From assembly GCA_036272055.1 (NCBI GenBank), contig DATAZL010000129.1, positions 62,001 to 126,000 of the forward strand: 64,000 bases of DNA, given 5' to 3'. A program made the translations under genes and the position numbers. Below the pieces are notes generated by a model, which saw nothing but the letters and a program-made list of their open reading frames with translations, did not search any database and was not told the origin of the DNA. Below, piece by piece: positions 47,624 through 56,655 of this stretch (position 1 is the stretch's first letter; the number at the start of each line of letters is the position of its first letter). This stretch comes from DASZVB01 sp036272055 (GTDB lineage Bacteria > Myxococcota_A > Polyangia > Polyangiales > Polyangiaceae).

Positions 47624-48501
47624 CGCCGGATCCTCCGCGCGCGGCGGGCAAAGAGCTGCCGGAGCGGCTCGACGAACGGCTTGTCCGTCCTCACGATGCA
47701 GTAGTCGAGGCCGAGCTTCTTGAACGTCCGGAGGTGGTTCTCGCGAAGCTCGCGCATGGTGTGCGCGTAGTGCGCGCGCACGCGCCGGCTCGACGTGTCG
47801 ACCAGCACTTCTTCGCCGGTCTCGAAGTCCTCGAAGCTCGCGAGGCCGACGTCGGGCATCTCCTCGTCGCGGGGGTCGACGAGCATCAGCGGGATGACGT
47901 CGTGGCGCGCGGACGCGAGCGACAGCGCGCGCTCGTAGTTCGACGCGAAGAAATCGGAGAGGACGAACGCGACGCTCCTTCGTCTCGCGACGCGGTAGAG
48001 CGTCTCGAGGGCGAGCCCGAGGTTCGTCCCGCGGTGCTCGGGGGTCGCGCCGAGGATCTCGCGAACGACGCGCATCACGTGCTTCTGGCCCTTCTTGGGG
48101 GGCACGATGCTCTCGACGCGATCGGTGGACAGGATGAGCCCCACGCGGTCGTTGTGCTTGATGGCGCTGAACGCGCAGAGCGCGCCGACCTCCGCCGCGA
48201 CACGCGCCTTCGACGCGACGCGGGTGCCGAAGAGCCCGCTCGCCGAGACGTCGACGACGAGCATCACCGTCATCTCGCGCTCCTCGACGAAGACCTTCAC
48301 GTAGGTCTCGTCCATGCGCGCGCTCACGTTCCAGTCGATGGTGCGAACGTCGTCCCCGGGCTGGTACTGGCGCACCTCGCGGAACGCGAGACCCTGCCCG
48401 CGAAAGACGGAGGTATAGCTCCCGGCGAGCTGCTCGGTCGCGAGCCGGTTCGTCGTGATCTCGATCTTCCGAAGCGCTTTCAGGAGCTCACGCGGAATCA
48501 C
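47620..48501 (-). CDS. DUF58-family protein
   Basis: A 293-residue soluble protein of the DUF58 family, a VWA-like fold always associated with MoxR ATPases. Signatures include RGQGLAFREVRQYQPGDDVRTIDW, the family consensus, and VMLVVDVSASGLFGT, a degenerate metal site. It lies 52 bases after moxR and four bases into the following gene. DUF58 proteins are thought to act with the MoxR chaperone on substrate maturation; that is inferred from the family. Confidence 0.92.
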   Translation of the reverse strand: MIPRELLKALRKIEITTNRLATEQLAGSYTSVFRGQGLAFREVRQYQPGDDVRTIDWNVSARMDETYVKVFVEEREMTVMLVVDVSASGLFGTRVASKARVAAEVGALCAFSAIKHNDRVGLILSTDRVESIVPPKKGQKHVMRVVREILGATPEHRGTNLGLALETLYRVARRRSVAFVLSDFFASNYERALSLASARHDVIPLMLVDPRDEEMPDVGLASFEDFETGEEVLVDTSSRRVRAHYAHTMRELRENHLRTFKKLGLDYCIVRTDKPFVEPLRQLFARRARRIRR

Positions 48502-48553
48502 GACTCTTCTCCATCACAAGGCGATCATCGGGCAGCACCTGACGCCGCCCGGT

Positions 48554-49540
48554 TCACGGCACCTCGACGACCTCGAAGACGCGGCGAACGACGTCTTCTG
48601 CCGTCACGTTCTCGGCTTCCGCCTCGTACGACAGGACGAGCCGGTGGCGCAGCACGTCGGGACCGACGGCCTTCACGTCCTCGGGCGTGACGTAGCCACG
48701 GTGACGAAGGAAGGCGTGGGCACGCGCCGCGAGGTTCAGCGCGATGCTCGCGCGCGGGCTCCCGCCGAACTCGATGAGCGGCGCGAGATCTTTCAGCCCG
48801 CGCTGCTGCGGCTCGCGCGTCGCGAAGACGATGTCGATGATGTAGTCCTTGACGCGATCGTCTGTGTACACGTCGCGGATGACCTTGCGCGCCTCGAGGA
48901 GCTGCCCCGGCGCGGTGCGTGGCTGCGCCTTGCTCACGACGGTGCTCGTCATGCGATCCATGACCTGCCGCTCTTCGTCGCGGGACGGGTAGCCGACCTT
49001 CACCATGAGCATGAAGCGGTCGAGCTGCGCTTCGGGGAGTGGGTACGTCCCCTCTTGCTCGATGGGGTTCTGCGTCGCCATCACGATGAACGGATCGGGC
49101 AGCGGGTACGTCTGATCGCCGATCGTCACCTGCCGCTCCTGCATCGCCTCGAGGAGCGCGCTCTGCACCTTGGCGGGTGCGCGGTTGATCTCGTCGGCGA
49201 GCACCAGGTTCGCGAAGATGGGTCCGAGCTTCGACGTGAAGTCACCGGTTCGCTGGTTGTAGATGACGGTGCCGATGAGATCCGCCGGCAAGAGATCCGG
49301 TGTGAACTGCACGCGCGCGAACTTCGCGTGGATCGCGTCGCAGGTGGTGCGGACGGTCAGCGTCTTGGCGAGACCGGGCACTCCTTCGAGCAGCACGTGC
49401 CCGCCGGTGAGCAGACCGATGAGGATCCGCTCGATCATGTAGGTTTGGCCCACGACGACCTTGCCGATCTCGGCGAGCAGGTCGTCGACGAACGCGCTCT
49501 CCTTCGCGACGAGCTCGTTCAACGCGCGGACGTCTTGCAT
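48554..49540 (-). CDS. MoxR-family AAA+ ATPase
   Basis: A 328-residue AAA+ chaperone. Walker A is LEGVPGLAKT (about 51-60), Walker B is LVLADEINRAPAKVQSALLEA, and the sensor region MATQNPIEQEGTYPLPEAQ is typical of MoxR. A lid domain follows. ATG 49540 is used because it starts at MQDVRALNELVAKE; the frame is open further upstream without family similarity. It heads the leftward MoxR-DUF58-Bat operon. A weak hairpin (CCGAG / CTCGG at 49623-49636) lies upstream in the divergent gap. Confidence 0.93.
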   Translation of the reverse strand: MQDVRALNELVAKESAFVDDLLAEIGKVVVGQTYMIERILIGLLTGGHVLLEGVPGLAKTLTVRTTCDAIHAKFARVQFTPDLLPADLIGTVIYNQRTGDFTSKLGPIFANLVLADEINRAPAKVQSALLEAMQERQVTIGDQTYPLPDPFIVMATQNPIEQEGTYPLPEAQLDRFMLMVKVGYPSRDEERQVMDRMTSTVVSKAQPRTAPGQLLEARKVIRDVYTDDRVKDYIIDIVFATREPQQRGLKDLAPLIEFGGSPRASIALNLAARAHAFLRHRGYVTPEDVKAVGPDVLRHRLVLSYEAEAENVTAEDVVRRVFEVVEVP

Positions 49541-49757
49541 CGTTTTCGTCTCTCCCCGGAAAAGGGTTTCGTGCCTATAGCCCTTGCCGGCCGACAAAGA
49601 CAATCCGGTAGAGCGACGTATTCCGAGCTTTCTCGGGTATTTTAGCCTCCTCGGGGTCGACCGAGCGGCCCCACCGGAGGGTCTTTTTACGGGGCGCAGA
49701 AAACCGTCGGAAGCGCTATCTTCCGCCGGCGGCCGAGCCATCGGCCCGGGTGCGACG

Positions 49758-50054
49758 ATGAACGTAGTCGACCTGGTCGTCCAGATTGCGCTCCAGGTCG
49801 CGATCGCCGCGTGGATCGTTCGCCGGGACATGCGTCGTCTCCGTCCGGCGCTCTATATGCGGTCGTGGAACGACGTGAGCTTCTGGATCGCGATCATCGT
49901 CTTCTGGCCGCTGTGCATCCCCGTGCATTTCGTGAGGACGCGAAGGACCGTGTGGGGGCTCGTCGTGGGGCTCGCGTGGATGGCGCTCGCGCTCGTGGCC
50001 ATCTTCCTGGTCACGCTCGGGCTCGACTGGGTCACCGGCTCCCCGCCGTCGTGA
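49758..50054 (+). CDS. Small membrane protein
   Basis: A 98-residue protein with an N-terminal hydrophobic segment (VVDLVVQIALQVAIAAWIV), a basic loop, two more spans (SFWIAIIVFWPLCIPVHFV and GLAWMALALVAIFLVTLGL) and a short polar tail. ATG 49758 begins directly at the first span; the longer open frame upstream would add about 58 residues of no visible character. Divergent from moxR. Function unknown. Confidence 0.65.
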   Translation: MNVVDLVVQIALQVAIAAWIVRRDMRRLRPALYMRSWNDVSFWIAIIVFWPLCIPVHFVRTRRTVWGLVVGLAWMALALVAIFLVTLGLDWVTGSPPS

Positions 50055-50086
50055 AGGCGGCACGCGCCGTGCTCTGACGAAGCGGT

Positions 50087-50389
50087 ATGTCGTCCCACGA
50101 GGCCGCCCCACGCCGCGTTCCGTTCGTCACTGTGGTTTCGCCGACACACCTTCCTGTCGTTCCTTCGCGACAGCCCGTGGCGTTCTACGTCGCGCTCGCC
50201 CTGACCGTCGCGCCGTCGCTCGCATCGTCCGGCTGCACCGATGAATACTGCCAGACGGGTCCCAAGTACGGCACCCAGTGCTTCACCGTGCAACGGAGCG
50301 CCGATGGCCCACCGGCGCCGCCGACCCAGAGCGGCAGCGTCTACGCGCTCGCCTCGAACCGACGCGGACCGAACGGCCAGAAGCCGTGA
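50087..50389 (+). CDS. Small predicted lipoprotein
   Basis: A short protein with a hydrophobic stretch (VAFYVALALTVAPSLASSGC) that ends in a possible lipobox Cys, then a Cys-containing tail (DEYCQTGPKYGTQCF). ATG 50087 gives 100 residues with a long polar leader; GTG 50177 would give 70 residues and a more normal signal peptide. The start cannot be decided from the sequence. Function unknown. It ends 12 bases before the convergent flavoprotein gene. Confidence 0.5.
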   Translation: MSSHEAAPRRVPFVTVVSPTHLPVVPSRQPVAFYVALALTVAPSLASSGCTDEYCQTGPKYGTQCFTVQRSADGPPAPPTQSGSVYALASNRRGPNGQKP

Positions 50390-50401
50390 CGGCCCGCGTC
50401 G

Positions 50402-52531
50402 CTAGAGCTCGCGGTTCTCGTTGGGGATCATGGCGGGGTGGCCGCTGACGGCGCGTGATGCCTGGAGGCCGCTGACGACCGCGCCCTCCACCGAGCCTAT
50501 CCCGACGCCGTTTCGCACCCAGTCTCCCGCCAGGTACATGTTCTCGTAACCCGACTCGTCGGTGCGCAGGCGGTAGCGGAGCGTGCCAGCGGTGGCCATC
50601 GTGTACGCCTCGATGGGCCCCGCGTTCGCCTTGAAGGTCTGGAAGCCGAGGCGCGCTTCGCCTTTGCGATTCTCGAAGTCGACGAGCTGGTCGAAGTCGA
50701 TCCCGTGCGGGTTCGTGGCGCTGGCGATGCCCGGCCACAGATCGCCGGCGCTGGTGTCGAGCCAGCGTCGCGCGTTCGCCATCATCGCGGCCTTCTGGCG
50801 TGCGGGATAACCGGCGTCGTCCGGACCGGGTGGCGGCCATTTCGCCGCGAGCGCGCCGAAGACCGACGCGAGCGCTCCGGGCGCCGTACCCGGAGGCCAG
50901 TCTTCACGTGTCGCCAGATGACTGTCGTCCTCCCAGGTGCTGAAGGGCTTCGCGTATCCGGAGACGATCGGCGGCTCGTAGGGCCAGCCCAGGCCCTTCA
51001 GATCCGGCCGGAACCAGAGCCGCAAGCTCTGGGTCTCGACCGCGCGCAGCGCGCCGACCATGTCGCGCCAGGTGGGCTGCTGCTCGAGGACGCGCGGGCA
51101 GTGCGCGCGGAGCACGCCGACCGGTAGCGCGAGGATCACGATGTCGAAATGCTCGCCCACGGAGAGCTCGTGATTCGAGCCGCGCCAGGTGGTGTAGAAC
51201 GACTCGAGATCTGCCGGACGCTGTTCGGCTGAAAGCTCGAGCTGGTCCCAGCGAGGCTCGTCGGGCCACGCCTTCATTCCCTTCACCTCGATGAAGGGAT
51301 CGTACGACGACGGATCGCCGTTACGCATCGCGACCTGCTGCTCCATCACGAGCCGCACGATCCTCCCCTGCTCGTCGGGGACGACGTCCTTCACGCGCTG
51401 GAAGAACTGGAACTTCACGCCGCGCTCGCGCACGGCCTGGAAGATCGGCGCGACGAACGAGTCGCCGATCTCCGAGGTCATCTGGTACGCGAATGCTCCC
51501 TTGTAGGTGAGCACCGAGCGCAGCAGCGAGTTCAGCGTCACGGCGGCGGACAGGTTCGGTCGCTCCTTGTCGCCCTCCACGTAGGCGGCGACCGCGTCGT
51601 ACCAGGTGTTCAGGAACGGCGCGTTCAGCGTGACCTCTCGCGCGCCGTGACTTCGCAACCACTCACGGTATTCGATCGCGTCGAGGAGGCCGAGTCGTCC
51701 TGGCTTCGCCACCTGATCGTCGATGATGCCGATGATGTTCGTGCAGCCGAAATCGAGCTGCATGAAGAAACGGTTCCAGCCGAGGTCGGCGTCTATCCGG
51801 CGCGAGAACATGCGGTAAAACAGGTTCCGGAGTCGCTTCAGCGACGCCGATACGAGCGCGAGGAGCGTGTCCTCGTGTGCCTGGCTATTCGCCTTGCTGG
51901 TGAGCTTCGCGAGAAGGTCCGACAGCATGTCGAAGAGGACGCGCATCGACTCGTCCGCCAGGTTCTCGAGGGGGGCGATGAACCTGCCGACGACCGTCTT
52001 CTTGCCGAACCCTTCCTCGAACGGTGATTTTGCGCCCACCTTGTCGAGCGCCTGAAAACCGGCGAAGAGCTCGACGAGCGCTCCGAGGGCCATCGAGACG
52101 TAGTCGTGAAAGGGCAGCGCGCCGTCGCGCATGCCGGGGACGGTGCTGTTCCCCGGGAAGCGGATCGGCCAGAGGTGCCATTTGCCGCGGAAGCGGTGGG
52201 TGAACACGAGCAGGTTTCGTGGCAGGAACGCCTGCTCGTAGGTGCCGAAGGACGAGATGCCGCGGATCGAGAGCTCGTCGAACGAACGCCGCACGGTGTC
52301 GAAGCAGGCGTCGTAGCAACCGAAGAGATAGTGCGTGCCGTTCTGCTCGACGCGCAACGTCGGTGCAGCGCGGCCGGTGGAGCACTTGCCGCCGGCGCGC
52401 CAGCCCATCTGATAGACGGTGACGTCGTAGCGCGCGCGTTGCTCCTCGGTGTCCGAGAGACCGAACGCCGCTGCGAGGCCTGCAGGGCCTGCGCCGAGAA
52501 CGACCACCCGTGTCTTCTGCCCCTTCACCAT
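50402..52531 (-). CDS. Large FAD-dependent oxidoreductase of the phytoene desaturase/HpnE type, paralogue 1
   Basis: A 709-residue flavoprotein. The N-terminal dinucleotide motif VVVLGAGPAGLAAAFGL (about 9-25) leads to VTVYQMGWRAGGKC, the extended GG-box of amine oxidase and carotene desaturase families. The FAD-closing region lies near the C-terminus (YENMYLAGDWVRNGVG). Central helical blocks are longer than in bacterial phytoene desaturases of about 500 residues. Sequence order and motifs match the protein at 56649-58832 closely (for example both have YQMGWR and LFGCY), so the two are paralogues. Substrate unknown; isoprenoid or lipid desaturation or dehydroxylation is inferred only. Confidence 0.85.
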   Translation of the reverse strand: MVKGQKTRVVVLGAGPAGLAAAFGLSDTEEQRARYDVTVYQMGWRAGGKCSTGRAAPTLRVEQNGTHYLFGCYDACFDTVRRSFDELSIRGISSFGTYEQAFLPRNLLVFTHRFRGKWHLWPIRFPGNSTVPGMRDGALPFHDYVSMALGALVELFAGFQALDKVGAKSPFEEGFGKKTVVGRFIAPLENLADESMRVLFDMLSDLLAKLTSKANSQAHEDTLLALVSASLKRLRNLFYRMFSRRIDADLGWNRFFMQLDFGCTNIIGIIDDQVAKPGRLGLLDAIEYREWLRSHGAREVTLNAPFLNTWYDAVAAYVEGDKERPNLSAAVTLNSLLRSVLTYKGAFAYQMTSEIGDSFVAPIFQAVRERGVKFQFFQRVKDVVPDEQGRIVRLVMEQQVAMRNGDPSSYDPFIEVKGMKAWPDEPRWDQLELSAEQRPADLESFYTTWRGSNHELSVGEHFDIVILALPVGVLRAHCPRVLEQQPTWRDMVGALRAVETQSLRLWFRPDLKGLGWPYEPPIVSGYAKPFSTWEDDSHLATREDWPPGTAPGALASVFGALAAKWPPPGPDDAGYPARQKAAMMANARRWLDTSAGDLWPGIASATNPHGIDFDQLVDFENRKGEARLGFQTFKANAGPIEAYTMATAGTLRYRLRTDESGYENMYLAGDWVRNGVGIGSVEGAVVSGLQASRAVSGHPAMIPNENREL

Positions 52532-52554
52532 TCGGATTTATTCCCTCTCTCCCG

Positions 52555-55500
52555 TCACCATGACGACGATTCGAGCCGTTGACGCTCGAGCTTCATGCCG
52601 AAGCGCTCGAAGAGGGCGGCAGCCCTCTGCAAGCGCTCGCGACGCCCTTCTGCCTCGAGATAGCGCGCAGCGTGCGCGTGGGCGCTCGCCTCCTCGTACG
52701 GCAGCGACTTCTCTTTCGCCTCGCTAGCGGCCTTGTCGAGGAGAGTGAGGCCGCGGCGCACGTTCCCCGACTGCGCGGCGAGCCGCCCTGCGATCGCGTA
52801 CGAGCTCGCCCTTGCTCCGGGAAATGTGCGTGTGAATTTCGCGAACCGCCGTGCGGCGCGGCGAGCGCCAGCAAGCGCTTCGTCTTCTTTCAGCGGCGAA
52901 GGCATGCCGCGAGACGCTCGCTCCGCGACCGTCAGATAGACGTTGCACGCCGCGAAGTGACCGTGGATGCCCGCGAAGTAGCCGTTCGCTTTCTCGCCTG
53001 GAGCGGCGGCTTCCGCCTCGCGGATCGCTGCGAGCGCGCCCTCGACGTCGTCGCTCGCGAGCTTGGCCTCCGCGAGCGGTCCGAGGCTCGCGAAGAGCTG
53101 GAGCGGCACCGTCGTCGGGCGGATCATTGCGATGCCCTGCGGCCCTTCGAGGAGCGAGAGCGCCTCGTCGACGTTGCCTAGCCTCAGGCGCGAAAGCGCG
53201 CGCATCGCGTGGGAGAACCCGACCACGGTCGGTTCGGCGCCGATGGAGTGCACGGCAGCCTCGTCGAAGGCACGCGCGGCGTCGTCGTAGGCGCCGAGCA
53301 TGATGAGCGGCTCACCGAGCATGAACTTCGCGCGGTGCTTCCACAGGCCGCCGCCGAGCTCGTCGGCGAGGACACCTGCCTTGCGCAGCGGAGCGAGCGC
53401 CTCGGGCGCACGCCCCACCGAGCTCAGGAACATCCCCTGCAAGACGTAGGTCTGGATCCTCGGCAAGATCGCCGAGTCTTCTTCGGCGAGGGAGACGGCG
53501 TGATTCAGATCGTGCTCCGCGAGACCGTGCAGGCCCATCATGGCGAGCACGAAGGCGGCTCCGCTCATCGCTGCGGCGGCTTCGCCGCCGGGCCCCACGA
53601 GATCGGCGAGATTTCTGTTCGTGAAGGCCGACTGGAGAAACTTGGTCTGCGCGCCTTCCCAGAGGAAGACGGCACCGAGCTCGGCGTTGGTCTGCATGAC
53701 GTGAAGCGCGCGCTCGCGCGCGTCACCCACCGCGAGGCGCGGGGTATGGCCGGTGAGGCGCTGCCGCACTCGCCGGAAGAAGTGACGAGCGAGCTGCCGA
53801 GCGGCGCCCGCGGCTCCGCTCGGCGGGACGAGCCCCACCGCCCGAAGCGACGACTCGTAAGCCGTCCTGGCGTCGTGGTGGCTGGCCAGGCTGTAATGCG
53901 CGTCGCCCGCGAGCTTGAGCCAGCGAGCGTGGCGCAGGCTCCGCGTGCTCTCGACCGGATCCGGATCGAGCTCGAGCGCTCTCTTCAGGAAGGTGATGGC
54001 TTCTTCGTTCGCGTAGGCGCCCAGAGACTGCTCGCCGGCGTTGCCGTAGGCGCTCGCCGCCTTCGCCGTGTTTTCGGCCAGGCTCCAGTGCTGGGCGAGG
54101 CGCGCGTAGACCGGCGAGAGGTCGTGCTCGTGACGGCGCTCGAGGTGTTCGGCGACTGCGCGATGGAGCGAGCGACGCTGGGAATAGCTGAGAAGGCCGT
54201 AGGTCGTCTCACGCGTGACGGCGTGACGGAACGTCCACGACGCCTGTTGCTCGGGCAGGACCAGCTCGAGCGCTCGCAGGCGCTCGAGCACGCCGGAAAG
54301 AGCACTGCGCACTTCGGCCACGGGTAGCGCGTCGCGCAGCGCGGCCTCGTCGAAGTGACGTCCCACCACGCTCGCCACCTTGAGCGTGAGCTGTTCGTCC
54401 GCGGAAAGGCGGTCGATGCGACTCGTGATGACGGCCTCGAGCGATTCGGGGAAGGAGACGCTCGACAGCGCTTCCCATCCCGCAGTCGCCTCGAGGCTAC
54501 CGTTCGCGATGCGCACGCGGCCCGAGTCGCGAAGCGAGTACGCGATCTCCTCGATGTAGAAGGGATTGCCCTCGGCGCGCGCGGCGACGAAGTCCACGAG
54601 CTCCGCCGGGATGGCCTTCACCCCGAAGCGATTTACCAAGATGGCGATCGTTTGCTCCCGATTCATCGGCGGCAACGCGAGCCGGACGGCCCCATCCTTC
54701 AGTCTCGCACAATCCGACGGCTCGTGATCCATCGGTCTCATCGTCACGACGATCGTGACCTTGGGAACCTCTCGACGGAGCAGCGTGACCAGCGCCCACG
54801 ACGCGGAGTCGAGCCAGTGCGCGTCTTCGAGTACCAGCAGAAACGGCGCTTGCTCCGCGGAGTGCTCGAGCAGATGTAGGAGCAGGCGCGCCAGGTTCTC
54901 TGCGCGGATCTGGGGCGTCATCTGCTTGGTCAGCGGGGTTTCCGTCCAGTCGAGGGGCAGCACCACGGTGAGCAACGACGCGATCGGCAGGAGCTCGCGC
55001 GCGCCGGAGAGCGCGTCGAGCACACGTGCCTGCGCAGCAGGTACGTCGAGCCCTTTCACGCCGAGGAGCTCCGAGAAGACGTTCCTGAAGGCGAAGTAGG
55101 GAGTGCCCGCGTCCATGGAGTCTGCGTCGCCCCGTACCACCCGCACGCCGTGCACGTTCGCGAGGTCGCGGAGCTCTGCCATCATGTGCGACTTCCCCAT
55201 ACCCGCCTCGGCGACGAGGACGACGGGAGCAGCCGCGCGTCCTCCGCGTAGCGACAGGACGGCTTCGGTCATCGCTGCGCGCTCCTCGCTTCGCCCAACG
55301 CTGGCGTGGAGCGAGGGACGTAGCTCGGAGCGTGGAGCGTCTCCCACCGGGCGGCTCACCAGGACCGCCTCTTCGAGACCCTTCAAGACGACGGAACCGA
55401 GCGACACGAACTCGACGTCGCGCTCCGCGGCGCGCCGCGTCGCGTCGTCGCAGAGCACGCCGTGCTCGCTCGCTGCTTGCATCAGGCGCGCGGCGCGATT

Positions 55501-56655
55501 GATGGTGGGGCCTACCAGCGAATACTGCTTGCGCTCTGCACCACCGTACGCACCACAGAAGAGCCGCCCGGTCGCGACGCCGATGAGCGCGCTCGTACCG
55601 ACCTCCTCGAGCTCCGTGAAGACGGCGGCGGCGAAGAGGGACGCGCGCGCCGCATCGTCCTCGTGCGCTCGCGGGGGGATTCCGAAGGAGACGACGAGCG
55701 TGGTGCCCTTGTCGTCTTCGAGAAATTGGTACACGGCGCCGTCGAAGCGCGTCACGAGCTCGGTCAGCGCAGTGATCGTCGCATGTAGTCTGGTCAGCGC
55801 CGACGTCGCTCCCGCCGGCAATCCGACGAACACGACACTCACCATCCTGAACTCGGCGAGGAACTCCTTCTGACCTGCGTGCGTCCTCTCAACGACTACC
55901 TGTGGCAGCGCGCGCTCGATGTCTTCGAGTTTGGGTATGGACGTGGTTGCTATTGGGCCCGGTTTGTCGGGCGAAGGATTGAGCTCCGTGACGTCGAAAG
56001 CCTCGCGCGCGATGTGTCGCGCCGCGGTGGCGTCCCCGAGCAACCTATGTGCGCCCGCCGCAACCACGATCCCGCGCGGAGCCTTCAGGCCGCCTAGGCG
56101 CGCAACCTGTTCGATGGGTGCGCCGGTGACCAGCGTGAGGCGCGTCGTCGTTCCGACGCGTAGCGTACGCAGCGCACCGGCGCCCACCATGGCGCGCAGC
56201 GCGAGACGAAAGCCCGGCGCAGAAGCCGCAGCGAAGCCGTCGAGCGCGCGCCTCACCTCGAGCCCGCACGCCGTCGCGAGACTCACCGCGTCGCCGAGCA
56301 TTCCCGAGTCGGCGCGAAAGAGCGCAGCCGCCGCGTCACCAGCGAAAAAAAGAACGTCACCTCCGTAACCGCCCACGAGGTTCGTGAGACGGCCGTAATA
56401 GTCGTTCAAGATCTCCGACAGCGACTCCGCGCCGCGCGGTCCCTGCTTCGCGAGCGCCTCCGTGATCGGTGTGAAACCGGAAACGTCCACGAAGAGGAGC
56501 GCGCCGTGAAAGCGCTCTTCACTCGGTGTGTGAGACGAACCTTCTTTCGCGATCTGTTCGAGTTCGAGTCGTGAAAGGTAGGTACGCAATTCCAGAAGCG
56601 AGGCGCTTGAAGACGTCGCATCGGAAGCGGATACTGGTCTACGGTAGGATGTCAC
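52555..56655 (-). CDS. Double adenylyl cyclase domain protein with AAA ATPase and TPR (soluble adenylyl cyclase-like)
   Basis: A 1366-residue protein. Cyclase domain 1 (about 45-210) has both catalytic metal aspartates (GALLFVDVSGFT and GYGGDVLFFAGDA). Cyclase domain 2 (about 265-430) has lost the first (FVGLPAG) but keeps EDDKGTTLVVSFG and the NRAARL helix. An AAA/STAND ATPase follows with Walker A EAGMGKS (about 485) and Walker B FLLVLEDAHWLD (about 610). The last about 550 residues are TPR-like. The order cyclase-cyclase-ATPase-TPR is that of animal soluble adenylyl cyclase and related bacterial proteins. GTG 56655 is the best start of several; its 5' end overlaps the start of the divergent flavoprotein gene. 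Confidence 0.9.
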   Translation of the reverse strand: MTSYRRPVSASDATSSSASLLELRTYLSRLELEQIAKEGSSHTPSEERFHGALLFVDVSGFTPITEALAKQGPRGAESLSEILNDYYGRLTNLVGGYGGDVLFFAGDAAAALFRADSGMLGDAVSLATACGLEVRRALDGFAAASAPGFRLALRAMVGAGALRTLRVGTTTRLTLVTGAPIEQVARLGGLKAPRGIVVAAGAHRLLGDATAARHIAREAFDVTELNPSPDKPGPIATTSIPKLEDIERALPQVVVERTHAGQKEFLAEFRMVSVVFVGLPAGATSALTRLHATITALTELVTRFDGAVYQFLEDDKGTTLVVSFGIPPRAHEDDAARASLFAAAVFTELEEVGTSALIGVATGRLFCGAYGGAERKQYSLVGPTINRAARLMQAASEHGVLCDDATRRAAERDVEFVSLGSVVLKGLEEAVLVSRPVGDAPRSELRPSLHASVGRSEERAAMTEAVLSLRGGRAAAPVVLVAEAGMGKSHMMAELRDLANVHGVRVVRGDADSMDAGTPYFAFRNVFSELLGVKGLDVPAAQARVLDALSGARELLPIASLLTVVLPLDWTETPLTKQMTPQIRAENLARLLLHLLEHSAEQAPFLLVLEDAHWLDSASWALVTLLRREVPKVTIVVTMRPMDHEPSDCARLKDGAVRLALPPMNREQTIAILVNRFGVKAIPAELVDFVAARAEGNPFYIEEIAYSLRDSGRVRIANGSLEATAGWEALSSVSFPESLEAVITSRIDRLSADEQLTLKVASVVGRHFDEAALRDALPVAEVRSALSGVLERLRALELVLPEQQASWTFRHAVTRETTYGLLSYSQRRSLHRAVAEHLERRHEHDLSPVYARLAQHWSLAENTAKAASAYGNAGEQSLGAYANEEAITFLKRALELDPDPVESTRSLRHARWLKLAGDAHYSLASHHDARTAYESSLRAVGLVPPSGAAGAARQLARHFFRRVRQRLTGHTPRLAVGDARERALHVMQTNAELGAVFLWEGAQTKFLQSAFTNRNLADLVGPGGEAAAAMSGAAFVLAMMGLHGLAEHDLNHAVSLAEEDSAILPRIQTYVLQGMFLSSVGRAPEALAPLRKAGVLADELGGGLWKHRAKFMLGEPLIMLGAYDDAARAFDEAAVHSIGAEPTVVGFSHAMRALSRLRLGNVDEALSLLEGPQGIAMIRPTTVPLQLFASLGPLAEAKLASDDVEGALAAIREAEAAAPGEKANGYFAGIHGHFAACNVYLTVAERASRGMPSPLKEDEALAGARRAARRFAKFTRTFPGARASSYAIAGRLAAQSGNVRRGLTLLDKAASEAKEKSLPYEEASAHAHAARYLEAEGRRERLQRAAALFERFGMKLERQRLESSSW

